Part shown: one piece after another, positions 7,941-20,900 of the stretch
Layout of the letters: each line of letters starts with the position of its first letter
How positions within the stretch are numbered: position 1 is the first letter of the stretch
NCBI GenBank assembly: GCA_016208495.1
Contig: JACQXX010000114.1
Coordinates: 1 to 35,768 of the forward strand
DNA: 35,768 bases
Direction of reading: 5' to 3'
Source of the DNA: Acidobacteriota bacterium
GTDB lineage: Bacteria; Acidobacteriota; Blastocatellia; Chloracidobacteriales; Chloracidobacteriaceae
The notes under the pieces: model-generated
What the model was told of the DNA's origin: nothing
Database searches by the model: none
What the model saw: the letters and a program-made list of their open reading frames with translations, nothing else
Position numbers and translations under genes: made by a program

Positions 7941-8193
7941 AATTTCGCCCAAAATACTAACATTTTCCTCAGGTGTGGTCTTTGATGTGGGTGATTGAGC
8001 CAGAACTAAAAGACATAAAGGACATAAAGGACATATAAGGAGAGGTTGGAAGTTAGTTTCGTCATCGCGAAGGCTCGATTTCGGTGAACTTTGATTCCAC
8101 TCAATGACCTGGGCGATTCCCGATTGCGATTCGTGTCCTGAACCGGTCGGTGCTGGTCGTGTCTGGCAAGGTGATGATATTTTGGGCGAAATT
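7941..8193. mobile_element. 253-bp TIR-bounded element, MITE-like
   Basis: The 16-bp ends AATTTCGCCCAAAATA (7941-7956) and TATTTTGGGCGAAATT (8178-8193) are perfect inverted repeats. The interior has no credible gene but contains a GGACATAAA nine-mer run at 8008-8040. A related right end with the same order of parts (nine-mers, then about 100 bp, then GATGATAATTTGGGCGAAATTTAGG) lies at 32811-32964, which argues for a dispersed family. No transposase is nearby. Target-site duplications could not be identified by eye. Confidence 0.7.
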
Positions 8194-8230
8194 CAGATTT
8201 GATCCTTAGCTCTTGGAAAGTATTGATTTC

Positions 8231-8264
8231 TAACCACTAACCACTAATCACTAATCACTAATCA
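8231..8264. repeat. Heptamer array (TAACCAC/TAATCAC) at the second GNAT 3' end
   Basis: Five tandem 7-bp units, two of one variant and three of the other. The minus strand reads ATTAGTG, and the stop TAG of the GNAT at 8258 is part of the first unit. Just left lies GAAAGTATTGATTTCTAA (8216-8233), which recurs at 27944-27961 beside another TTAGTGG array. Confidence 0.9.
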
Positions 8265-8770
8265 TATTCTTCATTCTCAATTCTTCTGTATTCCATTTGG
8301 AAATGGGTGTCGGTTGAGCCAGTTTCACGAAAACCAAGCCGCTGGTAAAACCTGACTGCCGGGCTGTGTTTGAGTACCTGCAACCGCAGTGGTTTGTTTG
8401 TGGTGGTGGCTTCAGCGATCAATTGGTAGGTGATGTGGGCGCCAATTCCCTGGTTCCGGTATTCAGGCAGTAAGGCAATATCAGCCAGACGAATTTCACT
8501 TTCCTGACGAACCACAATCAACCGACCAATGGTTTTTCCTGCAAGTTCAATCACCGAATGTTCTGCCGCAGGGTATTGCATTCGATAAAAGTGGTGCTGG
8601 GCTTGAAATTGCATGGTGAAGAAAACCAGTTGGTGGGCTTCATTCCAACCAACCAGAGCGATTTCTTCAATCCGGGTGCTGGCATAGACCTCGATGAGGT
8701 CTGGCTGGTCCTCATCGGTCGCGGGCCGTAATTTGGGTTCCGGGTTTTTGGAAAAATCAGGAAAAGACAT
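8258..8770 (-). CDS. GNAT-family N-acetyltransferase (copy 2)
   Basis: Product of about 170 residues from ATG 8770. A longer frame back to 8908 exists, but its extra 46 residues (MSPCHPVTLSPCHLV and so on) are only a translation of the octamer array. GNAT features: EVYASTRIEEIALVGW, the acetyl-CoA loop LPEYRNQGIGAHITY (Q-x-x-G-x-G/A) and FYQRLGFRETG. It is a paralogue of the GNAT at 6834. Substrate is unknown. The C-terminal residues RIENEE are read from a dispersed repeat (8267-8286) whose identical 20-base copy is non-coding at 32968-32987, so the end of this protein is repeat-derived. It lies downstream of the giant gene on the same strand; the octamer hairpins lie between them. Confidence 0.88.
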   Translation of the reverse strand: MSFPDFSKNPEPKLRPATDEDQPDLIEVYASTRIEEIALVGWNEAHQLVFFTMQFQAQHHFYRMQYPAAEHSVIELAGKTIGRLIVVRQESEIRLADIALLPEYRNQGIGAHITYQLIAEATTTNKPLRLQVLKHSPAVRFYQRLGFRETGSTDTHFQMEYRRIENEEYD

Positions 8771-8778
8771 AAAGAACT

Positions 8779-8988
8779 GACAAGGTGACAAGGTGACAAG
8801 GTGACAAAGTGACATCTGACAAGGTGACAAGGTGACAAGGTGACATCTGACAGGGTGACATCTGACAAGGTGACAAGGTGACAGAGTGACAGGGTGACAG
8901 GGTGACATCTGACAGGAGAAAGTTCATCATTATGGTACTTTGTCACCTTGTCATTCTGTCAGATGTCACCCTGTCACTGGTCACCCTG
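8779..8988. repeat. Octamer array with 22-bp inverted arms after the giant gene
   Basis: Long run of GACAAGGT/GACAGGGT units with interspersed GACATCT, then a short centre (GTTCATCATTATGG) and an inverted right arm. 8894-8915 and 8956-8977 are perfectly complementary over 22 bp. The right edge supplies the TGA stop of the giant gene (AGATGACAGGG on the minus strand). The layout and centre match 3004-3140, which follows the paralogous NHL gene. Confidence 0.9.
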
Positions 8989-11900
8989 TCATCTGATCTT
9001 GGACGGGCTTCGGAACTGGCCGGTTCCGCTTCCAAGGTTGTTTGGTATGCCGACCAGCGACCAGGCGCCGCCAGCCAGGAGCTGGCCGACAATTCGGTTG
9101 TTGGAGGTATCACCAACTGCCATAAATGATTGACCAGCAAAGGTTCCAGTTTCAAACCGGCAAATGGTGACACCTTCCGGTTTGTTAACCTGGCCCATGC
9201 TCGAACCGGTCCCAGTTGTCATCACGGTTGCGGCTGCCGGATTGCCACCCGGATACGCCAGCACCCGTGAATTTCCAGTATCGGCCACATAGACGTTGCT
9301 GAAATTGTCAACGGCGACGCCTTCTGGATTTCGCACCTGGCTAGAGCCGCTTCCTGGGCCGGCCACAAAGGTCGTGCCCGTGTTTGGCGTTCCAACTGTG
9401 TTGCAGTTGGTGATCTTGATCACGCGATTATTGTCGCGGTCGGTAATGTACAGGTTAAAGTTGACGTCAACGGCGATACCACGCGGGCTGCGGACCTGGC
9501 CTCCGCCAACGCCACTGGTTGCCAGAACCACGGCTGGTCCGGGCGTTCCATTGTTAAACCGCAGAACGCGATTGTTTCCGGTATCAGCCACGTAGAGATT
9601 CCCGAGCACGTCCAGCGCCACGCCCTGTGGTGACTTCACGTTGCTGAGTCCAATCCCATTGCTCGCGAGCGTTGCCCAGGTGGTGCCGCTGTTGGTGGTG
9701 TACTGAACCCGGTTGTTGCCGGTATCAGCCACATAAATTCGAGTGGCTTCAAAGTTGGCGGTGACAGCTTCGGGCAAACTCAGACTGGTTGAACCTGAGC
9801 CTGGCGCCCCAGTTCCCAGCAGAACCACCCAGCTTGTGCCGTCATAGCGCTGAATGCGATGGTTTTGAGTATCAGCCACATACAGGTAAGACAGTTCGGT
9901 GGCATTGACCTGCAACGTTGCGGTTGCGGTGTTGCCGGTGCCGCCATTGGTCGAACTGACCGCACCCGTTGTGTTGGTGATGGTGCCAGGCAGGGAAGCC
10001 GTGACATCCACCGAAATGGTACAGTTCCCGTTGGCTGCAATCGTGCCGCCCGTGAAGGTAATCACCGAGCTTCCAGCCACTACTGTGACGGTTCCACCAC
10101 AGCCATTCACAATCGCCGGTGTCGTGGCCACGGTCAACCCTGCCGGGAGGTTGTCGGTAAAGGCCACGCCAGTGAGAGCTTCGGTGGCATTTGGATTGGT
10201 TAAGGTAAAGACCAGTGTGGTGGTTTCGTTGAGCAACACGGTTGCCGGGTTAAAGACCTTGGCAATCACCGGCGGTGCCACCACGGTGATGGTGTCGGGT
10301 GCGGTGTTGCCGGTGCCGCCGTTGGTTGAAGTCACGGCATTTGAAACGTTGTTTTTCACGCCAGCCGTGGCGCCAGTGACGGTGACGTTGAAGGTACAGG
10401 TTCCTCCGGGCGCAATCGTGGCCCCCGTTAAGGTGACCCGGTTGTTGGTTGCCGACGTCGTGACTGTTCCGCCACAGGCTGAATTTGAACCGTCAGCAAT
10501 GGTCAATCCGGCTGGGAGGTTATCCACCAGCCCAACACCGGTGAGGGATTCGGTGGTGTTTGGATTGGTGATGGTAAAGGTCAGGGTTGTGGTTCCGCCG
10601 AGTGGGATGGTATCCACGGCAAAGGCTTTGGACGCGACGGCTGGGGCAACAACTGTGATGCTGGCCGAAGCCGTGCCGCCTGTGCCCCCCTGGGTTGATT
10701 GAATATTACCAGTGGTGTTGTTTTGAACTCCGGCAGCAACACCCGTCACATTGACCTGGATCGTGCAGGAGTTGCCAGCCGTGAGCGACCCACCAGACAG
10801 ACTGATGGTTGAACTTCCGGCCACGGCGGTGACTGTTCCCGAGCAAACCGCGCTGATGTTTGGCGGTGTTGCCACAACCAATCCTGCCGGGAGCAAATCG
10901 GTAAACGAAATGCCATTCAGGGTCTGAGTGGTGTTCGGGTTGGAAATCGAGAACGTCAGCGTTGTAGTGCCACCCAGCGGAATCGTCAGCGCGCCAAATG
11001 CCTTGCCGATGGTCGGAGGCAGCGCCACGATCAATGACGCCGAAGCCGTGTTGCCGGTGCCGCCATTGGTAGAGGAAACCGTTCCGGTGACATTGTTCTT
11101 GACGCCTTCGGTCGTTCCGGTGACATTCACTGAAATCGTGCAGTTGCCGCTGGCTGCAATCGTGCCGCCACTCAGGCTGATCGAATTTGACCCGGCCACG
11201 GCTGTGACCGTGCCGCTGCACGCACCAACCACATTTGGCGTACTCGCCACCTGCAAGCCCGCCGGTAAGGTGTCGGTAAAGGCCACACCCGTCAAGGCAT
11301 CAGATGGATTGGAGTTGGTCAAGGTAAAGGTCAACGTTGTGGTGCCGTTGATCGGAATATTTGGTGCGCCAAACGCCTTGCTGATGGATGGCGGCGCCAA
11401 CACTCGAATTGTAGCCGTACCGGCATTCCCCGTACCGCCGTTGGTGGTGGTGACTGCCGACGTGGTGTTGTTCTTGGTTCCAGCCGTGGTGCCGGTGACA
11501 TCAACTGAAATGGTGCAGTTGCCGCTGGCTGCAATCGTGCCACCGCTCAGGCTGATTGTGCCTGACCCGGCGACCGCTGTGACCGTCCCACCACAGACGC
11601 CCGTGATGTTTGGCGTGCTGGCCACGACCATTCCGGCTGGAAGTGTATCACTAAAGGCCACACCCGTCAGAGCTTCGGTGGTGTTCGGGTTGGTGATGGT
11701 AAAGGTCAGCGTCGTTGACCCATTGAGTGGAATCGTCGGTGCGCTAAAGGCTTTGGAAATCGAAGCCGGCGCCACGACCGTGATGCTGGCTGAAGCCGTG
11801 CCACCTGCTCCGCTTTGGGTTGATGAGACATTTCCAGTGGTGTTGTTTTTCACCCCGGCGGTTGTCCCGGTGACGTTGACAGTAATGGTGCAGTTGCCGC

Positions 11901-14900
11901 CAGCCGTCAACGACCCGCCACTGAGTGAAATCGTTGAACTTCCGGCCACTGCCGTGACAGTTCCTGAGCACACACCGGTCACGTTTGGTGGTGTGGCCAC
12001 GACGAGTCCGGCGGGCAATGAATCAGTGAAGCTGACCCCGGTCAACGGAACCGTGGTGTTCGGGTTGGTGATGGTAAAGGTCAGCGTGGTTGACCCATCG
12101 AGCGCAATGGTTGGTGCGCCAAACGCTTTGGAAATAGTCGGCGGTGCTGCCACGGTAACCGTGGCGCTGGCCGTGTTGCCCGTGCCGCCATTGGAGGAAG
12201 TCACGTTGCCGGTGACGTTGTTTTTGACGCCTTCAGTCGTGCCGGTGACATCAACTGAAATGGTGCAGTTGCCGCTGGCCACAATTGAACCACCGCTCAG
12301 GCTGATCGAATTTGACCCGGCCACAGCGGTAACCGTGCCGCTGCACGCACCCACGACGTTTGGTGTCGCCGCGACGACCAAACCTGCCGGTAAGGTGTCG
12401 GTAAAGGCAATGCTGTTGAGTGGTTCGGTGGTGTTTGGATTGGTAATGGTAAAGGTCAGCGTGGTGGTGCCGTTGAGCGGAATGTTGCTCTGGGTAAAGG
12501 CTTTCGAGATGGATGGTGGCGCCACGACCGTGATCGAATCTGAAGCCGTGTTTCCAGCCGGGAGTCCAGCCGGATTGCTTGCTGTCACCGTTCCCGTGGT
12601 GTTGTTTTTCGCGCCAGCCGTGGTGCCGGTGACATCAACCGTGATGGTGCAGCTTCCTGCTGCGGCCAGTGAGCCTCCGCTGAGGCTGATGGTTCCAGAC
12701 CCGGCGACGGCGGTCACACTTCCTGAACAAACTCCGACGATATTGGCTGGCGTTGCGACGACCAAACCTGCGGGCAGGGAATCACTAAAGGCAATTCCTG
12801 ACAGCCCAACCGTCTGGTTCGGATTGGTAATGGTAAAGGACAGTGTGGTTGAGCCATTGAGTGGAATGGTGAGCGCGCCGAAATCTTTAGTGATGCTCGG
12901 CGGACCAACCACGGTCATTGACGCTGAAGCCGTCAGTCCAGGTCCGCTTTCCGTCGAAGACACATTGCCCGTGGTGTTGTTTTTCACTCCAATCGTGGTT
13001 CCGGTGACATTGACTGTGACGGTACAGGTGCCGTTGCCAGCCAGTGAACCACCAGAGAAGGAAATTGTGTCGGTTCCGGCAACAGCGGTAATCGTGCCGC
13101 CGCAGGTTGAACTGGCACCAGGTGTGGCTGCCACAACGACTCCGGCAGGCAGCGTGTCGGTAAAGGCAATGCCGTTCAGGGTTTGAGCCAGATTCGGATT
13201 CCCGATAGTAAACGTGAGCGTGGTCGTTCCGTTCAGCGGTAAGATGCTCACACCAAAGGCTTTGCTCAGGGTTGGCGGCATTGCCACCATCAGTGTGGCG
13301 CTCGCGGTATTGCCCGTGCCGCCGTTGGTGGAGGTGACATTGCCAGTCGTGTTGTTCTTGGTGCCCACAGTCGTTCCAGTCACATCCACGCTGATGGTGC
13401 AGGAACTATTGGCCAGAATGCTGCCTCCGCTGAGGCTGATGGTTCCAGAGCCGGCAACGGCGGTCACGCTTCCTGAACAGACTCCGACGATATTGGCTGG
13501 GGTCGCCACGACAAGCCCGGCAGGCAAATTGTCGGTAAAGGCCACGCCAGTCAGCGGTTCGGTCAGGTTCGGGTTGGTAATGGTAAAGGTCAGCGTGGTG
13601 CTGGTATTGAGCCCAATCGCGGGTTGGGCAAAGGCTTTTGAAATGGCTGGCGGGGCCACCACCGTGATTGAGGCATTGGCCGTGTTGCCGTTGGGCAATC
13701 CGGCTGGCGTGGTGGCGGTGACATTGCCCGACGTGTTGTTTTTCACGCCGGCAGTGGTGCCGGTCACGTCAACACTGATGGTGCAATTGCCTCCGGCTGC
13801 CAGTGAACCACCACTGAGACTGATAGTACTTGAACCGGCAACGGCGGTGACCGTTCCTCCGCAAACACCTGTCACATTTGGAGTTGAAGCCACGACGAGT
13901 CCGGCTGGGAGTGAGTCAGTAAAGACAATTCCAGAGAGCGCGACCGTTGTGTTTGGATTGGTAAGGGTAAAGGTCAGGCTCGTGGTGCCGTTGAGCGGAA
14001 TGGTTGCCGCACCAAAGGCTTTGCTGATGGTTGGCGGTCCAACCACGGTGACCGTGTCGGAGGCGGTGCCGCCGGTGCCGCCTTCGGTGGTGGTAATGGT
14101 CCCGGTGGTGTTGTTTTTGACCCCGATAGTCGTGCCGGTGACATTGACACTGAATGAACAATTCCCGGCTGGGTCAATCACGCCGTTGGTCAGGCTGATG
14201 GTGCCCGAGCCAGCCGTGGCTGAAATGGTACCGCTGCCACATCCGCCAGTGAGGTTTGGTGGCGTGGCGACTACGAGTCCAGCAGGTAAGGTGTCGGTAA
14301 AGCTGACACCCGTCAACCCAATCGTTGCGTTGGCATTGGTAATGCTAAAGGTCAGCGTGGTGGTGGCATTGAGCGGCAAAATGCTCACGCCAAATGCCTT
14401 GGTAAAGCCTGGCGGTGCCGCGACCGAAAGCGTGTCGCTGGCCGTACCGCCGGTGCCGCCTTCAGTTGAGGTGACATTGTTGGTGGTGTTGACTTTCACA
14501 CCAGCCGTGGTCGCCCGGAGCGTGACCGAAATTGAACAGGTTCCACCCGGCGAAGCAATCGCACCGCCGCTAAAGGTCAGGGTGGTGGCCCCAGCGGTTG
14601 GATTCCAGGTGCCGCCACAGGTCGTGTTGGCCCCTGGCGTCGTGTCAACTTCCAATCCTGCCGGCAGATTGTCAACGATGCCGATTCCGGTCAATCCGCC
14701 CGGATTGGCTGCCGGATTGGTGAAGGTGATCGTCAGCGTGGTGGTGCCGTTGAGCGGGATGCTATTTGGACTAAAGGACTTCGTCACCGTTGGCGGAGCA
14801 AAGACGTTGATGGTGTCCGTCGCTGTTCCACCAGTGCCGCCTTCAGTGGACGAAATATTTCCGGTGGTGTTGACGTGAGCCCCAGCCGCAATCCCGGTCA

Positions 14901-17900
14901 CTGTGACATTGAAATTGGCTGAACCTGCCGCCGCCACTGAGCCACCGGTCAGGGTAATCGTTCGGGTGGCTGCCGTGACCGTCAGAACTGAGCCGGCGCC
15001 GCAGACATTGTTGAACACGCCATCTGAAACACTCAATCCAGCCGGTAACACGTCGGTGAATGAAATACTGGTCAGGCCAACCGTTGGATTGTTGTTGGCC
15101 ACGGTGAAGCCAAGGGTTGAAGTACCGTTGAGGGCAATTGAATCAGGCGTAAAGGTCTTGGTGAGCGTCGCCGGACCAACGACGGTCAGGGTGGCGCTCG
15201 CTGTGCTTCCGGCGCCGCTTTCGGTTGAACTGATATTTCCGGTGGTATTGAGTTTGACGCCAGCGGTGGTGCCCCGGACATTGACGGTGATGGTACAGCT
15301 TGCGCCTCCGGCCAGCGTGACGCCGCTCAGACTGAAGCTGGTTGTGCCGGGTGTTGCCGTGACCGTTCCACCACACGAATTGACGACATTGGGTGTGGCG
15401 TCAATTTCAATTCCTGCCGGGAAGGTATCGCTCAAGCTGATGTTATTGAGTGTCAGTCCCGCGTTCGGATTGGTGATAGTAAATGACAGCGTACTCACGC
15501 CGCCAACCGGGATCTGATTGGGGGTAAAGCTCTTGGTCAAGGTTGGTGGTGAAGCAACCGTGAGCGTGGCGGTGGCGGTATTACCTGTTCCGCCGTTGGT
15601 CGAAGTCACATTCCCGGTGGTGTTGGTTTTCACGCCTGAAGTCGTGCCCGTGACATCCACGCTGATGGTGCAGTTGCCACTGGCGGAAATCGTGCCGCCA
15701 GACAGACTAATCGTGGTTGAACCAGCCGTGGCGGTAACGGTTCCAGTGCAACCATTTGAAATATTTGGAGTTCCCGCAACCTGCACCCCAGCCGGAAGAT
15801 TGTCGGTAAACGCCACTCCGGTCAGGCTGTCGCTTGGGTTGGAATTGGTCAGGGTAAAGGTCAGGGTGGTGGTGCCATTGACGGCAATCGTGTCTGGCGA
15901 GAAGGCTTTGGCAATCGAAGGCGGCGCCAAAACCCGGATCGAAGCCGACGCCGTGTTTCCGTTTGGCAACCCAGCAGGTGTTGTGGCCGTGACATTTCCG
16001 GTGACGTTGTTTTTGGTTCCGGCGGTGGTGCCGGTGACATCCACCGAAATAGTGCAATTGCCGCCAGCCGCCAGTGAACCTCCGCTGAGGCTGATGCTTC
16101 CTGAGCCTGCAACCGCCGTGACTGTGCCGCCGCACACGCCGGTCACATTTGGTGGCGTTGCCACGACCAGTCCAGCCGGCAACGAATCGCTAAAGGCAAT
16201 ACCGGAAAGCGCCACGGTTGAATTCGGATTAGTAACGGTAAAGGTCAGCGTGGTGGTGCCGTTGAGCGGAATCGTAGCGGCCCCAAACGCTTTTGAAATT
16301 TGCGGTGGAGCGACAACGGTCAATGTGGCCGTGGCGGTCGTCCCGGTGCCGCCTTCGGTCGAGGTAATCGTGCCCGTGGTGTTGGTTTTGACGCCGGCGG
16401 TGGTGCCGGTGACATCCACGCTGATGGTGCAGTTGGCGCCACCAGCCACAGTTACAGTACTGATATTGAGCGAAGTCGAGCCAGCCGTGGCCCCGGTAAT
16501 GGTGGCGCCACAGTTGTTGACCACGTTTGGCGTGGCGGCCACTTCGACGCCTGCCGGGAGCGAATCGGTAAAGCTGATTCCTGACAATGAGTTGCTGGCA
16601 TTGGGGTTGGTAATGGTAAAGGTCAGGGTTGAGGTGCCAGTGAGTGGAATCTGATTTGGTGTGAATGATTTCGCCAGTGTCGGCGGTGCCAAAACCGTGA
16701 TCGAGGCACTGGCGGTGTTGCCGGTGCCTCCGTTGCTGGAGGTCACATTGCCGGTGGTGTTGTTCTTGAGCCCGGCGGTGGTGCCTGTGACATCAACTGA
16801 AATTGTGCAATTGCCGCTGGCCGAAATTGAACCGCCGCTCAGGCTGATCGAATTTGACCCGGCGACAGCCGTGACGCTGCCGCTACAGGCGCCGACGACA
16901 TTTGGCGTGGAAGCCACCTGCAAGCCCGCCGGCAAGGTGTCGGTAAAGGCTACTCCCGTCAAACTGTTGGACGGGTTGGGGTTGGTCAGCGTGAAGGTCA
17001 ACGTGGTCGTGCCATTGAGCGGAATGGTGCTCGCCCCAAAGGCTTTTGAAATTGAAGGTGGTGACAGCACCGTAATTGATGCTGAGGCTGTATTCCCCTG
17101 TCCGCCATTGGTCGAATTGACGTTGCCCGTGACATTGTTTTTCACCCCAGCCGTGGTTGCCGTGACCGTGACATTGAGGATACACGAACCATTGGCGGCA
17201 ACCGTGGCCCCGGTTAACGAAATGGTGCTGGTCGCAGCAGTTGTGGTGAGGGTGCCTCCACACTGGCTGGTTGAAGAATCGGTTACGGTGAGCCCAGCCG
17301 GAAGCACGTCGGTCACGCTCACACCGGTCAAAGCATCAACCGTATTCGGATTGGTGATGGTAATCGTCAGCGTCGTGGTTCCATTGAGCGGCATCGTCGG
17401 TGCCGCAAATGCCTTCGAAACCTGCGGTGGCATTAAGATTCGCTGGACCAGCGTGTTGGAAATACTTCCATTTGAACCGGCGGCGCCATCATAGACCGCC
17501 ACGATGTTGTGGTCGCCAATGGTCAGTGATGACGTGGCAAACGTCGCGATCCCCGAAGTCAACGTCCCGCTTCCAAGTAAGGTTGTTCCATCGAAGAAGC
17601 GCACATTGGCGCCGTTGGGTGGTTGGAACCCGGTGCCGGTCACGGTCGCGGTAAACGTGACTGACTGACCCTGGCCTGCTGGATTGGCTGATGAGGTCAC
17701 AACCGTCGTCGTCTGGTTGATTGCCGTCGTGGTGGGATTGGCCGCACCGGCAATATCCGGGTCATCCGTCAACACATTTGAGAAATTCGACCCGGAAACA
17801 GTGCCTTGATTTAAAACCTGGGTTACCGCTGGCTGCGATGGTGAAATCTGGGGTGTCGGTAACGGGTTGTTGACCGTGACGTTAAACCGGATGATCACTG

Positions 17901-20900
17901 ATTCACCGCCTGGAAGTGTCCCAATCGTCTGATTGACGGTTTCACCCGCCAGCGGATTGATCGCCACTCTGGACTGGGGCGGTCGGTTGCGTTGCGTGCC
18001 TTTTTGAGAATCCAGGTCATCGGTTGATACTGGTGGAAGGAACGAAGGTGTTGCTTCGGTAATGTCTGAAGTTGCTGGAATGACGCGAACCGCTTTTTTC
18101 AGTTCCGGGGCGAACGCTCCAAATTGAGCCGCAAAGGTCGGCGACGCATCGGCTGTCTTTTTCAAGAAGACTGGGAGCACGGATGTCATCTGGCCGATGG
18201 CCCAGCCTGAGCTTCCCAGGGCCAGAAGTGGAGTGGATGTCTGGGACGCGGAAGCTGGCGCATAGACTTTGGCTTCTTCAGTGGTTAGGCGGCGCAGGTC
18301 GTCAAAGGAAGCGTCAGGCAACCGGCGGATGGATTCAAAGAACATGTTGGCCATCAACTGGTCTTTAAACCGATCACCACGGAGCACTTTCAAGCCCGCG
18401 ATATGACCCAGTTGCCGCATGATGACCGTCAGCAGGTCAGCTTTGCGGAAGGCTGGGGTATTGGGTCTGGCGACATACAGTTGTGATGAGCCGACACGCT
18501 GGAATTCTTCGTCGCCGAGCGGTGACGAGTCCACAAACCAGCCGTATCCAGCCGCCGAATAGTCAACCACGATGGATTGCAGGTCATTGATGGCAATGAT
18601 TCCAATCGGCAGGTCACCGAGCGAAACAGTGACGTTTCGCATTTTCTCAAGCACTGCTGCCGGGATATCCGCCGTGGTCCAGCGAGAAATCGCCGCCGCT
18701 TTGAGCGTGTCGAGTTCTTCCTGGGTCACCTGTCTGACTTTGTCGCGGTCACCACCGTCACGCCAGACGCGGAGGTGGTTTTGACCGCCATCGTCAACGG
18801 TCTGATTGGGTTCGGTGGTGCTGCTGCCATCGGGCCTCGGAAGCGCCGGTCCGCAGGTGCCAGCCGCCACCACGCTAATCCCGGCACTGGCGTTGACCGG
18901 AGTTCCAGTGTTGGTGGTCGAAATTTGAGCTGATGCTGTGGCCTGAGTTCCTTCCAGAGAAAAGACGGAGGTGCCATTTTCAGCCAGAGTATAGGCTTCT
19001 TCAAATCCAGCCGGGAAAGAGGCTGGATTGTACGAGGTGTTGCCCGAGATTTTGGCGCAGAGTGATTTTTGATCCCGTGATTCCACATAGATGCCAGCCA
19101 GGGGGCAGGGGCATCCAGGGATATCGGTGCCACCTGTCGGCGCGGCGATGGTATTGCCGGTGATGGTGATTTTATGCAGGCCGGTGGTGTTATTGCAGGC
19201 CGGGTCCATGGTGTTTCCTGACCGGCGAATGACCTCAATGCCGCGAGCATTCGGGACTTCGCGGATGATGTTGTTGGTGACTTCGACCTGTGAGGTTCCC
19301 GCGCCGTTCATATTGACCCGGATCCCGTTTCCAACCGCAGACCCAGATTCCTTCACCCCAGCCTGACCGATGGTGTTGTTGCGGATTTTCCCTTGCAAGG
19401 TTCCGGAAGATGGACAGCCTTGAAACGTGTTGAGCCCGTGACTGCCATTGCCGGCACGGTTCCGGATTGTGGGGTTGTTATTAAAATCGTAGGTGAAGTT
19501 AGCGGCGGAGCTTAATGACAGGTCGGCGGCTAAGGTGTTGGTGGTAATGGTGTTACCCGAGATGTTACAGCCATTGATGGAGGCCGACCCGTTGGAAAGG
19601 ATCTGCATTCCGATTGAAAAGTTATTGGAAACAGTACAGTTGGTGATCGCCATGGTGGTAATGACTGCTGTTCCGTTGGCATCAACCAAAATCCCGTGGT
19701 TCCCGGTTCCTGACAGTGTGGTATCAAAAGTTGAATTGGAAATCGAAAGCGAACTCAGCGTCCCGCTGTCATTATCCAGGAAGAAGTGGTTGTGGGGTGA
19801 ACTGGTCACCGAACAGTTGGAAATCGAGACTGTCCCGCTCACATTGTCAAACTGGATGCCTTCATCCGAGGTGGTACCAGTGTTGTCGGTGATGTTGGTT
19901 CGGGCTAATGAGAAATTCTGGCAACTGGTCGCCAAAATTCCATCCGTTCCGCTGTTTTGGATGCTCAAGTATCCCAGGCTCACATCATTGACTGATGTCA
20001 GGGTGATGCCGGCATTTGAAGAGCCGGAGCCGGTAATCGTCCCGCCCGAGGCATTGTTTGACCCGCCACCGTCCCCGGTAATGGTAAAGCTGTTGGTCGC
20101 CCCAGATGCTTTCGCCACATTGGTCAGGGTAATCCCGTTGGTGGCTGATGAAGTACTGACGCTGGTGAGCACCATATTTAAATTGGCACGTGAGGCCGAA
20201 CTCGTCCCGGCAATCGAAATCGCCTGAACATTGCTGCAGGCAATCGTGCCAGTGGTCGAAGTGAGTGTGCCAGTAAATGTGCTGACGCCAATGGCCGAAA
20301 CGCCGCTATCCGGTGCGATGTCGAGATCCTGAAAGTTGACCGTGGCGGCTGAACCGGTGCTGGAGAGCGCCGTTGAGCCAGACATGTTGAGAGCTGTGTT
20401 GCCGAAGGAAAACGTTCCTGAGGCGGAACTAGCGATGGAAATGCCGGATTGCGTCGGATTGGTAATTGTCGTGGATGGGGAACTCAATGACCCGATGACA
20501 TTGGAACTGAACGCAATCCCCGAAGTTGGAGCATTGGTTGACGAGATACCGTCAAAGGTCGCGGCCAGTGTTCCATTCGAAAGTGTCAGTGCGCCGCCGG
20601 TCCCATTGAGGGTGGTATCGTCGAGCGTCAACGTTCCAAACCCGGCGCCGGAAATATCGGTCGTGGTGGCATTTCCCAGTGTGAGGCCCTGAATTCGATT
20701 GTTTTGGGCGAGTGTGACGGTTACTCCGGAACTGGTCAGCGTCGGGTCGGTACCGTTGGTGGTGGGGAAGGCATCGCTGAAGGAGGGCGGGGTCAACCCG
20801 GTAATAGAAGCCAGCGTGGCATCAGCGCCCTGGCCGATTAACTTCTGACCGTTCAACAGGGTCAACGTGGCTGAATAAGCGCCGCTACCGGTAAAGAGAA

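Noticed and set aside
7941-8193. CRISPR-like array in the heptamer-rich intervals
   Set aside because: Units are 7-9 bp and directly abutting, with no spacers and no cas genes.
8771-8908. N-terminal extension of the second GNAT reading MSPCHPVTLSPCHLV
   Set aside because: It is a translation of the octamer array with no GNAT similarity; the ATG at 8770 gives a normal N-terminus.
9899-17494. Long open frames on the plus strand opposite the DUF7933 array (up to 752 codons)
   Set aside because: Their products repeat with the same 125-residue period and are Val/Pro-rich complements of the real gene. They arise because the repeated codons have no stop in that antisense frame.
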